A stretch of 13,121 nucleotides of DNA from Candidatus Omnitrophota bacterium (GTDB lineage: Bacteria; Omnitrophota; Gorgyraeia; Gygaellales; Profunditerraquicolaceae): NCBI GenBank assembly GCA_030691585.1, contig JAUYEC010000178.1, positions 1 to 13,121 of the forward strand. Reading direction: 5' to 3'. The translations under genes and the position numbers were made by a program. This document shows, piece after piece, positions 6,471 to 13,121 of the stretch (position 1 is the stretch's first letter; the number at the start of each line of letters is the position of its first letter). The notes below the pieces were generated by a model. It did no database searches. It was given only the letters and a program-made list of their open reading frames with translations, and was not told the DNA's origin.

Positions 6471-6524
6471 ATTCGTCTTCCCTGCCGGCAGGCAGGCGTC
6501 GTTCGTATTTCGTCGTTCGTTTTT
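6471..6524. repeat. Heptamer array interrupted by a short palindrome (alaS-hisD gap)
   Basis: Heptamers with a CGT core (attcgtc, gttcgta, tttcgtc, gttcgtt) are the same family as the array before alaS. A shortened copy of the second palindrome (CCTGCCGGCAGGCAGGC, 6481-6497) splits the array after the first unit. With the adjoining 29-bp element it accounts for essentially all of the 81 nt between alaS and hisD. Confidence 0.8.
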
Positions 6525-6553
6525 GTAGGGACAGGTTTTAAACCTGTCCCTAC
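6525..6553. repeat. 29-bp palindrome at the 3' end of alaS (ACAGGTTT type)
   Basis: Perfect arms GTAGGGACAGGTTT around a T. The inner arm combines parts of the two main types. Its outer TAG, read on the minus strand, is the alaS stop codon (6552-6550). Confidence 0.93.
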
Positions 6554-9159
6554 GGGTTTGTCTCTTTGATTATTTTTTTCAATTCGTCGAACGCCCCGTC
6601 CAATCCTTCGGGGTTTCCGCCGCCTGCCTGCGCGAAATCTGCCCTGCCGCCGCCTGAGCCGCCGATATGCGCTGACAAAGCCGTAATCATCTTTGAGGCA
6701 TCCAGCCCTTTTTTGCAAAGATCTTCGGTCAGGCCCAATACGATAATTCCTCTTCCCTGGGCGGCTGAACCCAGGCAAGCCACGGTGTTATTGGCCTTTT
6801 GTTTGATCGCGTCCATCGCTGAACGCAAGGCCGGCATATCCAGGTCGTTTTCTTTCCAGGTGATCACTTTAATATTATTTATGTTTTCGGCCTTATCCAA
6901 CAGATTAGTAACCGAATCTTTTAACGCGCTGGTTTTTGCCCCGCTTTTCTGCTTTTCAATAACTTTGACGCGCAGGCGCAGGCGTTCAATTTCCTGCGCC
7001 AGATTGTCCCGTTCCTCGCTGACTGCCGCCCGGGCAAAAGTCCCGGTTGTTCCTTCGATCCTGCGGACACCGCTTGCCACTGAACCTTCCTTAATAATCT
7101 TAAAATATCCAATCTGTCCGGTATTTTTCAGGTGCGTGCCGCCGCAGAATTCTTTTGAAATATCTCCGATGGAGATCACCCTGACCTTGGACCCGTATTT
7201 TTCGCCGAAAAACGCCAAGGCACCGCTTTTTTTTGCCGTGGTAAGCGGCATTTGTTTTACACTCACCGGCAAATCCTCAATAATGAAACCATAGACAGTA
7301 TTCTCTATTGCCTCCAGCTCTTCCTTGCCTACCGCCTTAAAATGGGTAAAATCAAAACGGAATTTATCTTCGGCCACCAGTGAACCCTGCTGCTGCACAT
7401 GGGCGCCCAGGGCCTTTCTCAGTGCTGCTTGTAATAGATGGGTCGCGGTATGATTCCTGGCAATGGACAGCCTGCGCTCTTTATTAATCCGGACAGTGAC
7501 CAGATCGCCAATTTTGAGGCTGCCAATTTTCACCTTACCGATATGCAGAGTCGCTTTCCCGGCTTTTTTGCTATCGGCCGCCTCAAAAATATTTTTGCCC
7601 TTTGTGATAAGCCCGGTATCACCCACCTGGCCGCCGGATTCCGGGTAAAACGGAGTCTGGTCCAGGACAATGTCCGCGCTTTCACCTTTATTGATTTTCT
7701 TTACCTCTACGCCGCCTTTAATGATCTTTAAGATCTTTGCCCGCGCCTCATATTCTTTGTAACCTAAAAATTTAGTCGCGGCCAATGTCAATCCAAGCGC
7801 CTTAACATCAAAAACATCGCCTTTCATGTTACTTTTTAGCTTTGAGCGAGTCTTTTGTTTATCTAATTCTCTATTAAATGCCTCTTCAGAAACTTTGATG
7901 CCTTGCTTATCCAGCCAATCCCGGGTCAACTCCATGGGAATGCCGTAAGTATCATGGACCTCAAAAGCCACCATACCTGCTTGTTCAGCATCGGGCTTCT
8001 TGATAAACGCGCTGAATTTTTCCTTGAATACTGCCGGCGCCGCCGAAAGCGTATTTATAAAGTTTTTTTCTTCCGCCAGGATCATTGCCGCTATTTCTTC
8101 TCTGCGATCATGCAGCAAAGGATACGGCGCTTTCATGATCTCGGCTATAACCGGAACTAATTTGTACAAGAACGGCTTTTCAATGCCTAGCGCCCGCAGA
8201 TGCAGAACACTTTTACGGATTATTTTTCTGATCACGTATCCGCGGCCCTCATTTGAAGGCAGGGCTCCGTCATAAATAGCAAACACCGCCGCGCGGATAT
8301 GATCGGCTATGGCATAAACTAACCCTAAGGATTTTTTCTTATCCTCGCTTATGCAGGGGCGGGTTTGAAACCCGCCCCTACAATCATCTATTGCTTTTAA
8401 AAGCGGCTTAAAAAGATCAGTCTCGAAATTATTCGGCGCCCCCTGCATTACCGCGGCCAGCCTCTCAAGGCCCATGCCGGTGTCAATGTTCTTGTTCGGC
8501 AGAGGTTCCAATGTGGCATCTTCTTTACGGTTGAATTGGGTAAAGACCAGATTCCAGATCTCTACAAATCTGCCGCAGGAGCAGGCCGGTGAACAACCCG
8601 GTTTTTGGCAGCCCTTGTCTTTGCCAAAGTCATAAAATATTTCAGAGCACGGGCCGCAGGGGCCGTTCGGCCCTTCCAAAACGGCGTTTGCCGGCCAGAA
8701 ATTCTCTTTCTGGCCGAGCTTGACTATTTTTTGCGCCGGGATGCCAATTTTATCCTTCCAGATCTCATAAGCTTCGTCATCCTGCTCATAAACCGAAACC
8801 CAGAGCGCCTCGGTATTTAATTTTAATTCTTTGGTCAGGAATTCCCAGGCCCAGGCAATCGCCTCCTGCTTAAAATAATCGCCGAAAGAAAAATTCCCCA
8901 ACATTTCAAAAAAAGTGTGGTGGCCGGTGGTCCTGCCAACCTTATCCAGGTCATCGGTGCGCAGGCAACGCTGGGAAGTCGCGGCGCGTTTATAGCCGGC
9001 ATCATAACCCATGAATTCCTTTTTAAACTGGTTCATCCCCGCCGGAGTAAACAGGACCGTAGGGTCATCCCTGGGGATCAGAGAATCGCTCTCTATGACC
9101 TTATGCGCCTTGGCCCTGAAAAAGTTAAGAAATTTTTCTCTTAATATATCGGCTTTCAT
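6550..9159 (-). CDS. alaS: Alanyl-tRNA synthetase (AlaS)
   Basis: AlaS attaches alanine to tRNA-Ala and hydrolyses mischarged product. From the ATG at 9159 it has 869 residues, normal for the family. It opens with the typical class II start MKADILREKFLNFFRAKAHK, then FTPAGMNQFK, LPSNEGRGYVIRKIIR, the editing-domain HTATH and CGGTH zinc motifs, and the C-terminal domain with GGSGGGRADFAQAGG. A 29-bp palindrome is translated in frame at about residues 260-269 as CRGGFQTRPC, in the variable loop before IADHIRA. The TAG stop is supplied by another copy. The frame stays open 38 codons further upstream through RTT-type heptamer repeats, but the family start is at 9159. Neither site has a clear Shine-Dalgarno. 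A four-cysteine insert (CQKPGCSPACSC) probably binds metal. Confidence 0.97.
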   Translation of the reverse strand: MKADILREKFLNFFRAKAHKVIESDSLIPRDDPTVLFTPAGMNQFKKEFMGYDAGYKRAATSQRCLRTDDLDKVGRTTGHHTFFEMLGNFSFGDYFKQEAIAWAWEFLTKELKLNTEALWVSVYEQDDEAYEIWKDKIGIPAQKIVKLGQKENFWPANAVLEGPNGPCGPCSEIFYDFGKDKGCQKPGCSPACSCGRFVEIWNLVFTQFNRKEDATLEPLPNKNIDTGMGLERLAAVMQGAPNNFETDLFKPLLKAIDDCRGGFQTRPCISEDKKKSLGLVYAIADHIRAAVFAIYDGALPSNEGRGYVIRKIIRKSVLHLRALGIEKPFLYKLVPVIAEIMKAPYPLLHDRREEIAAMILAEEKNFINTLSAAPAVFKEKFSAFIKKPDAEQAGMVAFEVHDTYGIPMELTRDWLDKQGIKVSEEAFNRELDKQKTRSKLKSNMKGDVFDVKALGLTLAATKFLGYKEYEARAKILKIIKGGVEVKKINKGESADIVLDQTPFYPESGGQVGDTGLITKGKNIFEAADSKKAGKATLHIGKVKIGSLKIGDLVTVRINKERRLSIARNHTATHLLQAALRKALGAHVQQQGSLVAEDKFRFDFTHFKAVGKEELEAIENTVYGFIIEDLPVSVKQMPLTTAKKSGALAFFGEKYGSKVRVISIGDISKEFCGGTHLKNTGQIGYFKIIKEGSVASGVRRIEGTTGTFARAAVSEERDNLAQEIERLRLRVKVIEKQKSGAKTSALKDSVTNLLDKAENINNIKVITWKENDLDMPALRSAMDAIKQKANNTVACLGSAAQGRGIIVLGLTEDLCKKGLDASKMITALSAHIGGSGGGRADFAQAGGGNPEGLDGAFDELKKIIKETNP
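8353..8381. repeat. 29-bp palindrome inside alaS
   Basis: Arms GCAGGGGCGGGTTT and AAACCCGCCCCTAC around a G, with one mismatch at the second base pair. Translated in a different frame from the trpE and hisI copies (CRGGFQTRPC). In this frame the TTTTAAA centre seen elsewhere would create a TAA stop; here the coding-strand centre is TTTCAAA, which keeps the frame open. Confidence 0.93.
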
Positions 9160-9160
9160 G

Positions 9161-9272
9161 TTTCGTCGTCCGTATTTCGTCGTTCGTATTTCGTCGTTCG
9201 TCGTCCGTATACCGTATTTCGTCGTTCGTCGTTCGTATTCCGTTGTTCGTATGTCGTTGTTCGTCGTTCGCA
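9161..9272. repeat. Array of 16 heptamers between recX and alaS
   Basis: Sixteen consecutive 7-nt units, nearly all with CGT at positions 4-6 (tttCGTc, gttCGTa, gttCGTc, gtcCGTa and similar). They begin one nt upstream of the alaS start and run to the next 29-bp palindrome. Three units make 21 nt, so on the coding strand the array would encode a seven-residue RTTxxxx period that is open in frame with alaS. It leaves no unique leader sequence for alaS. Confidence 0.9.
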
Positions 9273-9275
9273 TCC

Positions 9276-9304
9276 GTAGGTGCGGGTTTGAAACCCGCCC
9301 CTAC
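9276..9304. repeat. 29-bp palindrome at the 3' end of recX
   Basis: Arms GTAGGTGCGGGTTT and AAACCCGCCCCTAC around a G, one mismatch. Its end supplies the recX stop codon TAG (9303-9301), as another copy does for alaS. Confidence 0.92.
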
Positions 9305-9639
9305 ATTTTCTCAATCGTCTCAGTGATCACTTCCGGGCTAAAACCGCGCCGAACCAAATACGCGTAAACACGGCTCCTGAGTTTTTCGGGAGAGATATTT
9401 TTTAATTTGGCAAACTTGGCTTGCGCTAATTCCGCCGCTTCTTGGGCCTCAGAATGTTTTTCCCGCTCGATGAACCCTTTTTCTTCCAGGAACGACACGG
9501 TCTCATCGATATCTTTTGCGCCAAAACCTTTTATTTCCAGGCGCAGGCGCAATTCCCGGACGCCGCGTTTCCTGAATCTTAATAAAAGATAAGCGTAATT
9601 CAGCGCTTTTTTTTGTGCGTCAGAAGCTTTTTTAGCCAC
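9301..9639 (-). CDS. recX: Regulatory protein RecX (short form)
   Basis: RecX binds RecA filaments and modulates their activity. The call rests on position right after recA and on the helical RecX pattern: ALNYAYLLLRFRKRGVRELRLRLEIKGF, the LEEKGFIE helix, and the end LRSRVYAYLVRRGFSPEVI, which resembles the usual C-terminus of RecX. At 112 residues it is shorter than typical RecX (about 150 or more), with the middle three-helix repeat apparently reduced. The start is GTG at 9639, two nt after the recA TAG, so translation is probably coupled. Its own TAG lies within a 29-bp palindrome. Alternative: a RecX-like protein of altered function. Confidence 0.85.
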   Translation of the reverse strand: MAKKASDAQKKALNYAYLLLRFRKRGVRELRLRLEIKGFGAKDIDETVSFLEEKGFIEREKHSEAQEAAELAQAKFAKLKNISPEKLRSRVYAYLVRRGFSPEVITETIEKM

Positions 9640-9641
9640 GC

Positions 9642-10700
9642 CTAACCTACTCTGATCTTTTTTCTGATCTCTTTTTCTAATGTATCCGCCAACTTCTGAT
9701 TTTCTTTGAGCCCCTTGATGGCGGCGTCCCTGCCCTGGCCGATCTTCTCGCCCTGGAAGGAAAGCCAGGCGCCCGACTTCTCAATGATCCCGGTAGTGAC
9801 CCCGGCATCGATTATACTGCCGGTTTTGGAGATGCCTTCGTTATGCAAAATATCAAATTCGCCCTCACGAAAGGGTGGGGCAACCTTATTTTTTACCACA
9901 CGCACCCGGACATGGTTACCGACGACCAGGTCCCCAACTTTCAATGTGGCGATCTTACGCACGTCCAGCCTGACCGAACAATAAAATTTAAGCGCGCGCC
10001 CTCCGGGTGTGGTCTCCGGGGAGCCGAACATTACACCGATCTTTTCCCGGATCTGGTTGATAAATATAACACAGGTGCGCGACTTGCTGATCGCCGCGGT
10101 AAGTTTGCGCAGGGCCTGCGACATCAGCCGCGCCTGCAGGCCGACGTGGGCATCGCCCATGTCGCCTTCGATCTCCGCCCGCGGGGTAAGGGCGGCGACA
10201 GAATCAACCACTACCAGGTCCACCGCGTTTGAGCGCACTAAGGTCTCGGTGATCTCCAACGCCTGTTCGCCGGTGTCCGGCTGGGAAATAAGCATGTTAT
10301 CCAGATTGACCCCGATGATTTTGGCGTAAGTGGAATCAAAGGCGTGCTCAGCGTCTATAAAGGCGGCGACCCCGCCTTTTTTCTGGATCTCCCTGATCGC
10401 AGTCAGGGTAAGCGTGGTCTTACCGGATGCTTCCGGGCCGAAGATCTCGATCACGCGGCCGCGCGGCAAGCCGCCCACGCCCAAGGCCAGGTCCAGGGTC
10501 AAAGCGCCCGTGGGTATGGTTTCCACGTCTACCTTGACGTCCCCGCCCAGCTTCATGATCGAACCTTTGCCAAATTGTTTTTCAATCTGCAGAAGGGCCA
10601 GTTCCAGCGCTTTTTGACGGTCTGAGGCGTGACGCGCCTCTTCCTTTGCAACCGGCTCTGCTGCCGCCTCTTTTACCGCTATTTTCTTCTCTAAAACCAT
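9642..10700 (-). CDS. recA: Recombinase RecA
   Basis: RecA forms filaments on single-stranded DNA for strand exchange and, in most bacteria, LexA cleavage. The 352-residue protein has Walker A GPEASGKTT (88-96), FIDAEHAFDS, the Walker B strand DLVVVDSVAAL (161-171), the DNA-binding loops around EIEGDMGDAHVGLQAR and IGVMFGSPETTPGG, and FINQIREKIG. The N-terminus carries about 20 extra Ala/Glu/Lys-rich residues compared with the E. coli protein. The ATG at 10700 has GGAGG (10710-10706) at ideal distance, which supports including the extension. First gene of the minus-strand block, with a consensus promoter. Two nt separate it from recX. No repeat is inserted in the gene. Confidence 0.98.
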   Translation of the reverse strand: MVLEKKIAVKEAAAEPVAKEEARHASDRQKALELALLQIEKQFGKGSIMKLGGDVKVDVETIPTGALTLDLALGVGGLPRGRVIEIFGPEASGKTTLTLTAIREIQKKGGVAAFIDAEHAFDSTYAKIIGVNLDNMLISQPDTGEQALEITETLVRSNAVDLVVVDSVAALTPRAEIEGDMGDAHVGLQARLMSQALRKLTAAISKSRTCVIFINQIREKIGVMFGSPETTPGGRALKFYCSVRLDVRKIATLKVGDLVVGNHVRVRVVKNKVAPPFREGEFDILHNEGISKTGSIIDAGVTTGIIEKSGAWLSFQGEKIGQGRDAAIKGLKENQKLADTLEKEIRKKIRVG

Positions 10701-10739
10701 ATCTGCCTCCGTTGGTTAGAATAGTATTTGGAAAGAATT

Positions 10740-10768
10740 ATTATAACCCCAGCGCCTATTTCTGTCAA
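10740..10768 (-). promoter_or_regulatory. Consensus sigma-70-type promoter of recA
   Basis: On the minus strand, TTGACA (10768-10763) and TATAAT (10745-10740) are both perfect, 17 nt apart. The start point would be near 10733, giving a leader of about 33 nt with a GGAGG site. Likely drives recA and, by readthrough, the downstream block. I found no E. coli- or Bacillus-type LexA box over it. Confidence 0.88.
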
Positions 10769-10851
10769 ATCAAATTGCGGCGCTAATTTCCCTCCTTTCT
10801 ACTATAACAGACGCGCCACCAGGCGATATCTAACGAAAATATTTGCTAGCG

Positions 10852-11008
10852 GGGTGACGAGGCGCGGTTTGAGCAGGACGTAAGGGCGACGAGCGGGCAT
10901 GGATCACCCGCTATTTTACAGAGCCGGTGAGAGCGAGGAGCCCTTCCGAGCGAGCTTTTCCACGCCGGGGAAAAGCTCGCGTTCCTGCGAGAGCGCGCCT
11001 CGGCACCC
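10852..11008. other. 157-nt multi-stem palindromic element, possible structured RNA or large repeat
   Basis: Nested stems are visible by eye. The closing stem GGGTGACGAGGCGCG (10852-10866) pairs with 10994-11008 (14 of 15). A 6-bp stem GCAGGA/TCCTGC joins 10873-10878 to 10983-10988. AAGGGC/GCCCTT joins 10882-10887 to 10940-10945. Inside that is AGCGGG/CCCGCT (10892-10897/10907-10912). A perfect 12-bp hairpin GCGAGCTTTTCC with a 7-nt loop spans 10950-10980. None cross, so one branched fold holds all. No ORF, tRNA signature or T-tract. Apart from this and the two promoters, I see nothing in the 397-nt recA-phosphorylase gap. Strand and function unknown. Confidence 0.7.
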
Positions 11009-11040
11009 ACTAAGCAATTCAGGGGAAATTAAAATTTCTA

Positions 11041-11068
11041 TGGACAAAATTTGAATTCGGCGTAGAAT
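11041..11068 (+). promoter_or_regulatory. Probable promoter of the phosphorylase gene
   Basis: TGGACA (11041-11046) and TAGAAT (11063-11068), each one base from consensus and 16 nt apart, in an AT-rich stretch. The predicted start near 11075 leaves a short leader with GGGAG (11085-11089) before the ATG at 11098. Inferred only from sequence match. Confidence 0.55.
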
Positions 11069-11097
11069 ATTTTAATTACACACCGGGAGACTGCAAA

Positions 11098-13121
11098 ATG
11101 AAGCACACGCTCGAAAAAAAGCCTAAATATTATCTTGACCGCGACGGTGCGTTTGTCATAGAGAACTACAACCACGCCAAACCCTTCGCCAACTTTTTCC
11201 CCGGTATAGCCGGCAAATTCGGCATCCCGATGTGGGTGTTTTACGTCAACCGGGGCCAGGCCATCTCAAGCTTCGGCATAAAAAGCAAGGACCAGGCCAT
11301 ACTGGAGTTTTATCCGGCTAACAAAGCCTGGCAAATCACCCCCTCTTGCGGCTTCCGCACCTTTATTAAGCTGACACAAGGTGCCAAATCCATCCTCTAC
11401 GAACCCTTTCACAACGGCTCCACCAACCTGGAATTCGACCTGGTCAACAAAATGAAGATAACTTCCCACGGCCTTAGCCTCCAGGAGCACAACCGCACCC
11501 TGGGCCTTGAGGTCAACGTGGATTATTTTAATATTCCCAACGACTCCTACGCGGGCTTAGTAAGAATCGTGAGTATCAAGAACCTCGGCCGCAAGACACG
11601 AGCCATCCAGCTGCTTGACGGCCTGCCGCAAATAATACCTTACGGCACAAATCACTGGTGCCTCAAAGAAATGAGCCGCACCATTGAGGCCTGGATGAAC
11701 ATCGAGAATCTGGAGAACTCCGTGCCCTTTTATAAACTGGCTGTGGATCCCTCTGACCAGCCGGAAGTGGTGCATATCAAAGAAGGTAACTTCTACCTCT
11801 GTTTTCATTATGAGAATAACCAAGCCTGCCTGATCAAACCGATTGTCGAGCCGCAGAATATTTTCGGCCCGGTGACTGATTTCTCCTGCCCGCGCCGCTT
11901 TTTGTCCGAGAAAAAATTCAAAGCGCCCAGGAACGAACAATTCGCCAACATGACCCCCTGCGCTTTTATGCTCGCCGAAACAGAGCTGCGGCCGGGAATG
12001 GAAAAAACATTTTACGCGGTATCCGGATATATGCGCAGCCTAAAGACGCTTAATTCCAGCGTCGGCAGGATAACCGCGGCCGGCTACCTCACCGCCAAAA
12101 AAGATGAGAACAAGCAAGTCATCTCCGAGCTGGAATCCAACATTACCACCTCCAGCTCCTGCCGGGAATATGATCTTTACGCCAAACAAACTTATTTGGA
12201 CAATATCATGCGCGGCGGCTATCCTCACGTATTTAACTCCGGACAGGTATTTTACCTGTATTCGCGCAAACACGGCGACCCGGAAAGGGATTATAATAGA
12301 TTCCTGCTGCAGCCTACCTATTTCTCCCAGGGCAACGGCAATTACCGCGACGCCAACCAGAACCGCCGCTCGGATATCTGGTTTAACCCGGAAGTCAAGG
12401 AAGAGAATATCGTCTCATTCTTTAATTTAATTCAGGCTGACGGATTTAATCCGCTGGTAATGAAGGGTGCCGTTTTCACCGCCACAGAAACCGGCCTCGG
12501 GGAAAAAATACAGGGCCTGGTCGATGAAAAACACCTGGCAACGATCCAGGCCTTTGTGAAAAAACCCTTTACGCCCGGCGAGCTGATCATGTTCTTAAAG
12601 GAGAGAGAAATCATCCTCAAGGTCACGCGTGAAGAATTCCTGGAAGTAGTCATCTCCTATTGCCGTAAATCTGAGGAAGCCGAACACGGCGATGGCTTCT
12701 GGACCGACCACTGGGCCTATAACCTTGACCTCTTAGAAAGCTACCTCGGCGTTTATCCCGAGAGCTCCGCTGAATTATTTTTTAAGAAAAAAATATTTAC
12801 CTTTTTTGATAATATTGAGATTGTGCGGCCGCGGCAGGAAAAATACGTGCGCTGCGGAAATAAATTCATGCAGCTGCATTCTGTGGCGCTGGACCATGAA
12901 AAAAAAGAGATGGTCGCAAAACGCGCCACCTCCCCTCACCTTGTTAGGACACTTTACGGCCAGGGTGAGGTGTATCAAACGACACTGATCAATAAATTGC
13001 TCTGCCTGCTGGCAAATAAACTGGCGTCTCTGGATCCCTTTGGAACGGGCATTGAGATGGAGGCCAATAAACCAAATTGGTATGACTCTCTAAACGGCCT
13101 GCCGGCGCTGTTTGGCTCCTC
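11098..13121 (+). CDS. GH94-like glycoside phosphorylase (cellobiose phosphorylase-type), 3' end beyond the window
   Basis: 674 codons are open to the right edge. Enzymes of this kind split beta-glucans or beta-glucosides with phosphate, releasing glucose 1-phosphate in the cytoplasm; no signal peptide is present. The N-terminal beta-sandwich region has FANFFPGIAGKFGIPMWVFY and FRTFIKL. Later come GNYRDANQNRRSDIW (414-428), DGFWTDHWAYNLDLLESYL (532-550) and NWYDSLNGL (660-668). By analogy with the WNDxxN motif of GH94, D663 is the likely general acid. That it lies this late suggests a full protein over 1000 residues, longer than classic GH94 and closer to the large relatives such as GH161 or GH149, so the substrate cannot be named. 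GGGAG lies 8 nt before the ATG. It is divergent from recA with its own probable promoter and is free of repeat insertions. Confidence 0.8.
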   Translation, partial: MKHTLEKKPKYYLDRDGAFVIENYNHAKPFANFFPGIAGKFGIPMWVFYVNRGQAISSFGIKSKDQAILEFYPANKAWQITPSCGFRTFIKLTQGAKSILYEPFHNGSTNLEFDLVNKMKITSHGLSLQEHNRTLGLEVNVDYFNIPNDSYAGLVRIVSIKNLGRKTRAIQLLDGLPQIIPYGTNHWCLKEMSRTIEAWMNIENLENSVPFYKLAVDPSDQPEVVHIKEGNFYLCFHYENNQACLIKPIVEPQNIFGPVTDFSCPRRFLSEKKFKAPRNEQFANMTPCAFMLAETELRPGMEKTFYAVSGYMRSLKTLNSSVGRITAAGYLTAKKDENKQVISELESNITTSSSCREYDLYAKQTYLDNIMRGGYPHVFNSGQVFYLYSRKHGDPERDYNRFLLQPTYFSQGNGNYRDANQNRRSDIWFNPEVKEENIVSFFNLIQADGFNPLVMKGAVFTATETGLGEKIQGLVDEKHLATIQAFVKKPFTPGELIMFLKEREIILKVTREEFLEVVISYCRKSEEAEHGDGFWTDHWAYNLDLLESYLGVYPESSAELFFKKKIFTFFDNIEIVRPRQEKYVRCGNKFMQLHSVALDHEKKEMVAKRATSPHLVRTLYGQGEVYQTTLINKLLCLLANKLASLDPFGTGIEMEANKPNWYDSLNGLPALFGS

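Noticed and set aside
6443..6778. 111-codon minus-strand frame overlapping the end of alaS and start of hisD
   Set aside because: It is out of frame with both genes, is made partly of palindrome and heptamer repeat sequence, and matches no family.
6566..7294. 242-codon plus-strand open frame
   Set aside because: Lies wholly antisense to the conserved C-terminal part of alaS.
9161..9272. CRISPR array
   Set aside because: The units are 7 nt with no spacers and no cas genes nearby; it is a simple tandem repeat.
9160..9273. AlaS start at 9273
   Set aside because: The 38 extra residues are heptamer repeats without a ribosome-binding site; the family N-terminus begins at 9159. Kept only as a possibility in the findings.
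10701..10800. LexA (SOS) box at the recA promoter
   Set aside because: Neither CTGT-N8-ACAG nor GAAC-N4-GTTC is present; an unfamiliar lineage-specific operator cannot be excluded.
10950..10980. Intrinsic terminator from the 12-bp hairpin
   Set aside because: No T-run follows on either strand; it is better explained as part of the larger branched element.
10852..11008. tRNA or tmRNA gene
   Set aside because: No acceptor stem with CCA position, no T-loop consensus in the right place, and no tag-coding frame; the stems do not have tRNA geometry.
11557..11940. 127-codon minus-strand frame
   Set aside because: Antisense shadow of the phosphorylase gene, which has conserved motifs and an uninterrupted frame.

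Overview
The window looks like a chromosomal segment of an uncultivated bacterium. The best guess is a Candidatus Omnitrophota-like lineage, from the overall style: moderate GC, a tightly packed recA-recX-alaS-his-trp string, and many short palindromes that encode peptides such as VGAGLKPAPT and LPAGRQ. This placement is an inference, not proven.

Layout. Positions 1-10700 are one minus-strand block read right to left: recA, recX, alaS, hisD, hisB, hisH, hisA, a small peptidoglycan-binding lipoprotein, hisF, hisI and trpE (cut by the left edge). Genes overlap by ATGA (hisH/hisA, hisF/hisI), abut (lipoprotein/hisF) or are separated by about 140 nt or less. The only strong promoter I see is in front of recA: TTGACA, a 17-nt spacer, then TATAAT. 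Positions 10701-11097 are a divergent intergenic region with the recA promoter, a 157-nt highly structured palindromic element, and a probable promoter for the plus-strand gene. From 11098 to the right edge runs the 5' part of a GH94-like (cellobiose-phosphorylase-type) glycoside phosphorylase.

Function. The his genes supply histidine-pathway steps for HisI (cyclohydrolase only), HisA, HisF/HisH, HisB (dehydratase only) and HisD. hisG, hisE, hisC and a histidinol-phosphatase are not in the window. TrpE opens tryptophan synthesis from chorismate. RecA and RecX are recombinase and modulator. AlaS charges tRNA-Ala.

The unusual biology is in the repeats. (1) A family of exactly 29-bp palindromes (14-bp arm, 1 centre base, 14-bp arm; ends GTAGGG/CCCTAC) occurs 11 times, including two copies enlarged by a second palindrome. 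Four copies lie inside reading frames of housekeeping genes (trpE twice, hisI, alaS) and are translated. Two others supply the TAG stop codon of alaS and recX. (2) Heptanucleotide tandem repeats occur in frame in hisF (24 extra residues compared with the T. maritima enzyme) and hisH, and fill the space before alaS. (3) A second short palindrome (CTGCCTGCCGGCAGGCAG core) is nested inside the first family and inside a heptamer array. (4) A long inverted repeat separates hisI from trpE. Together these repeats make up most of the intergenic DNA of the operon.
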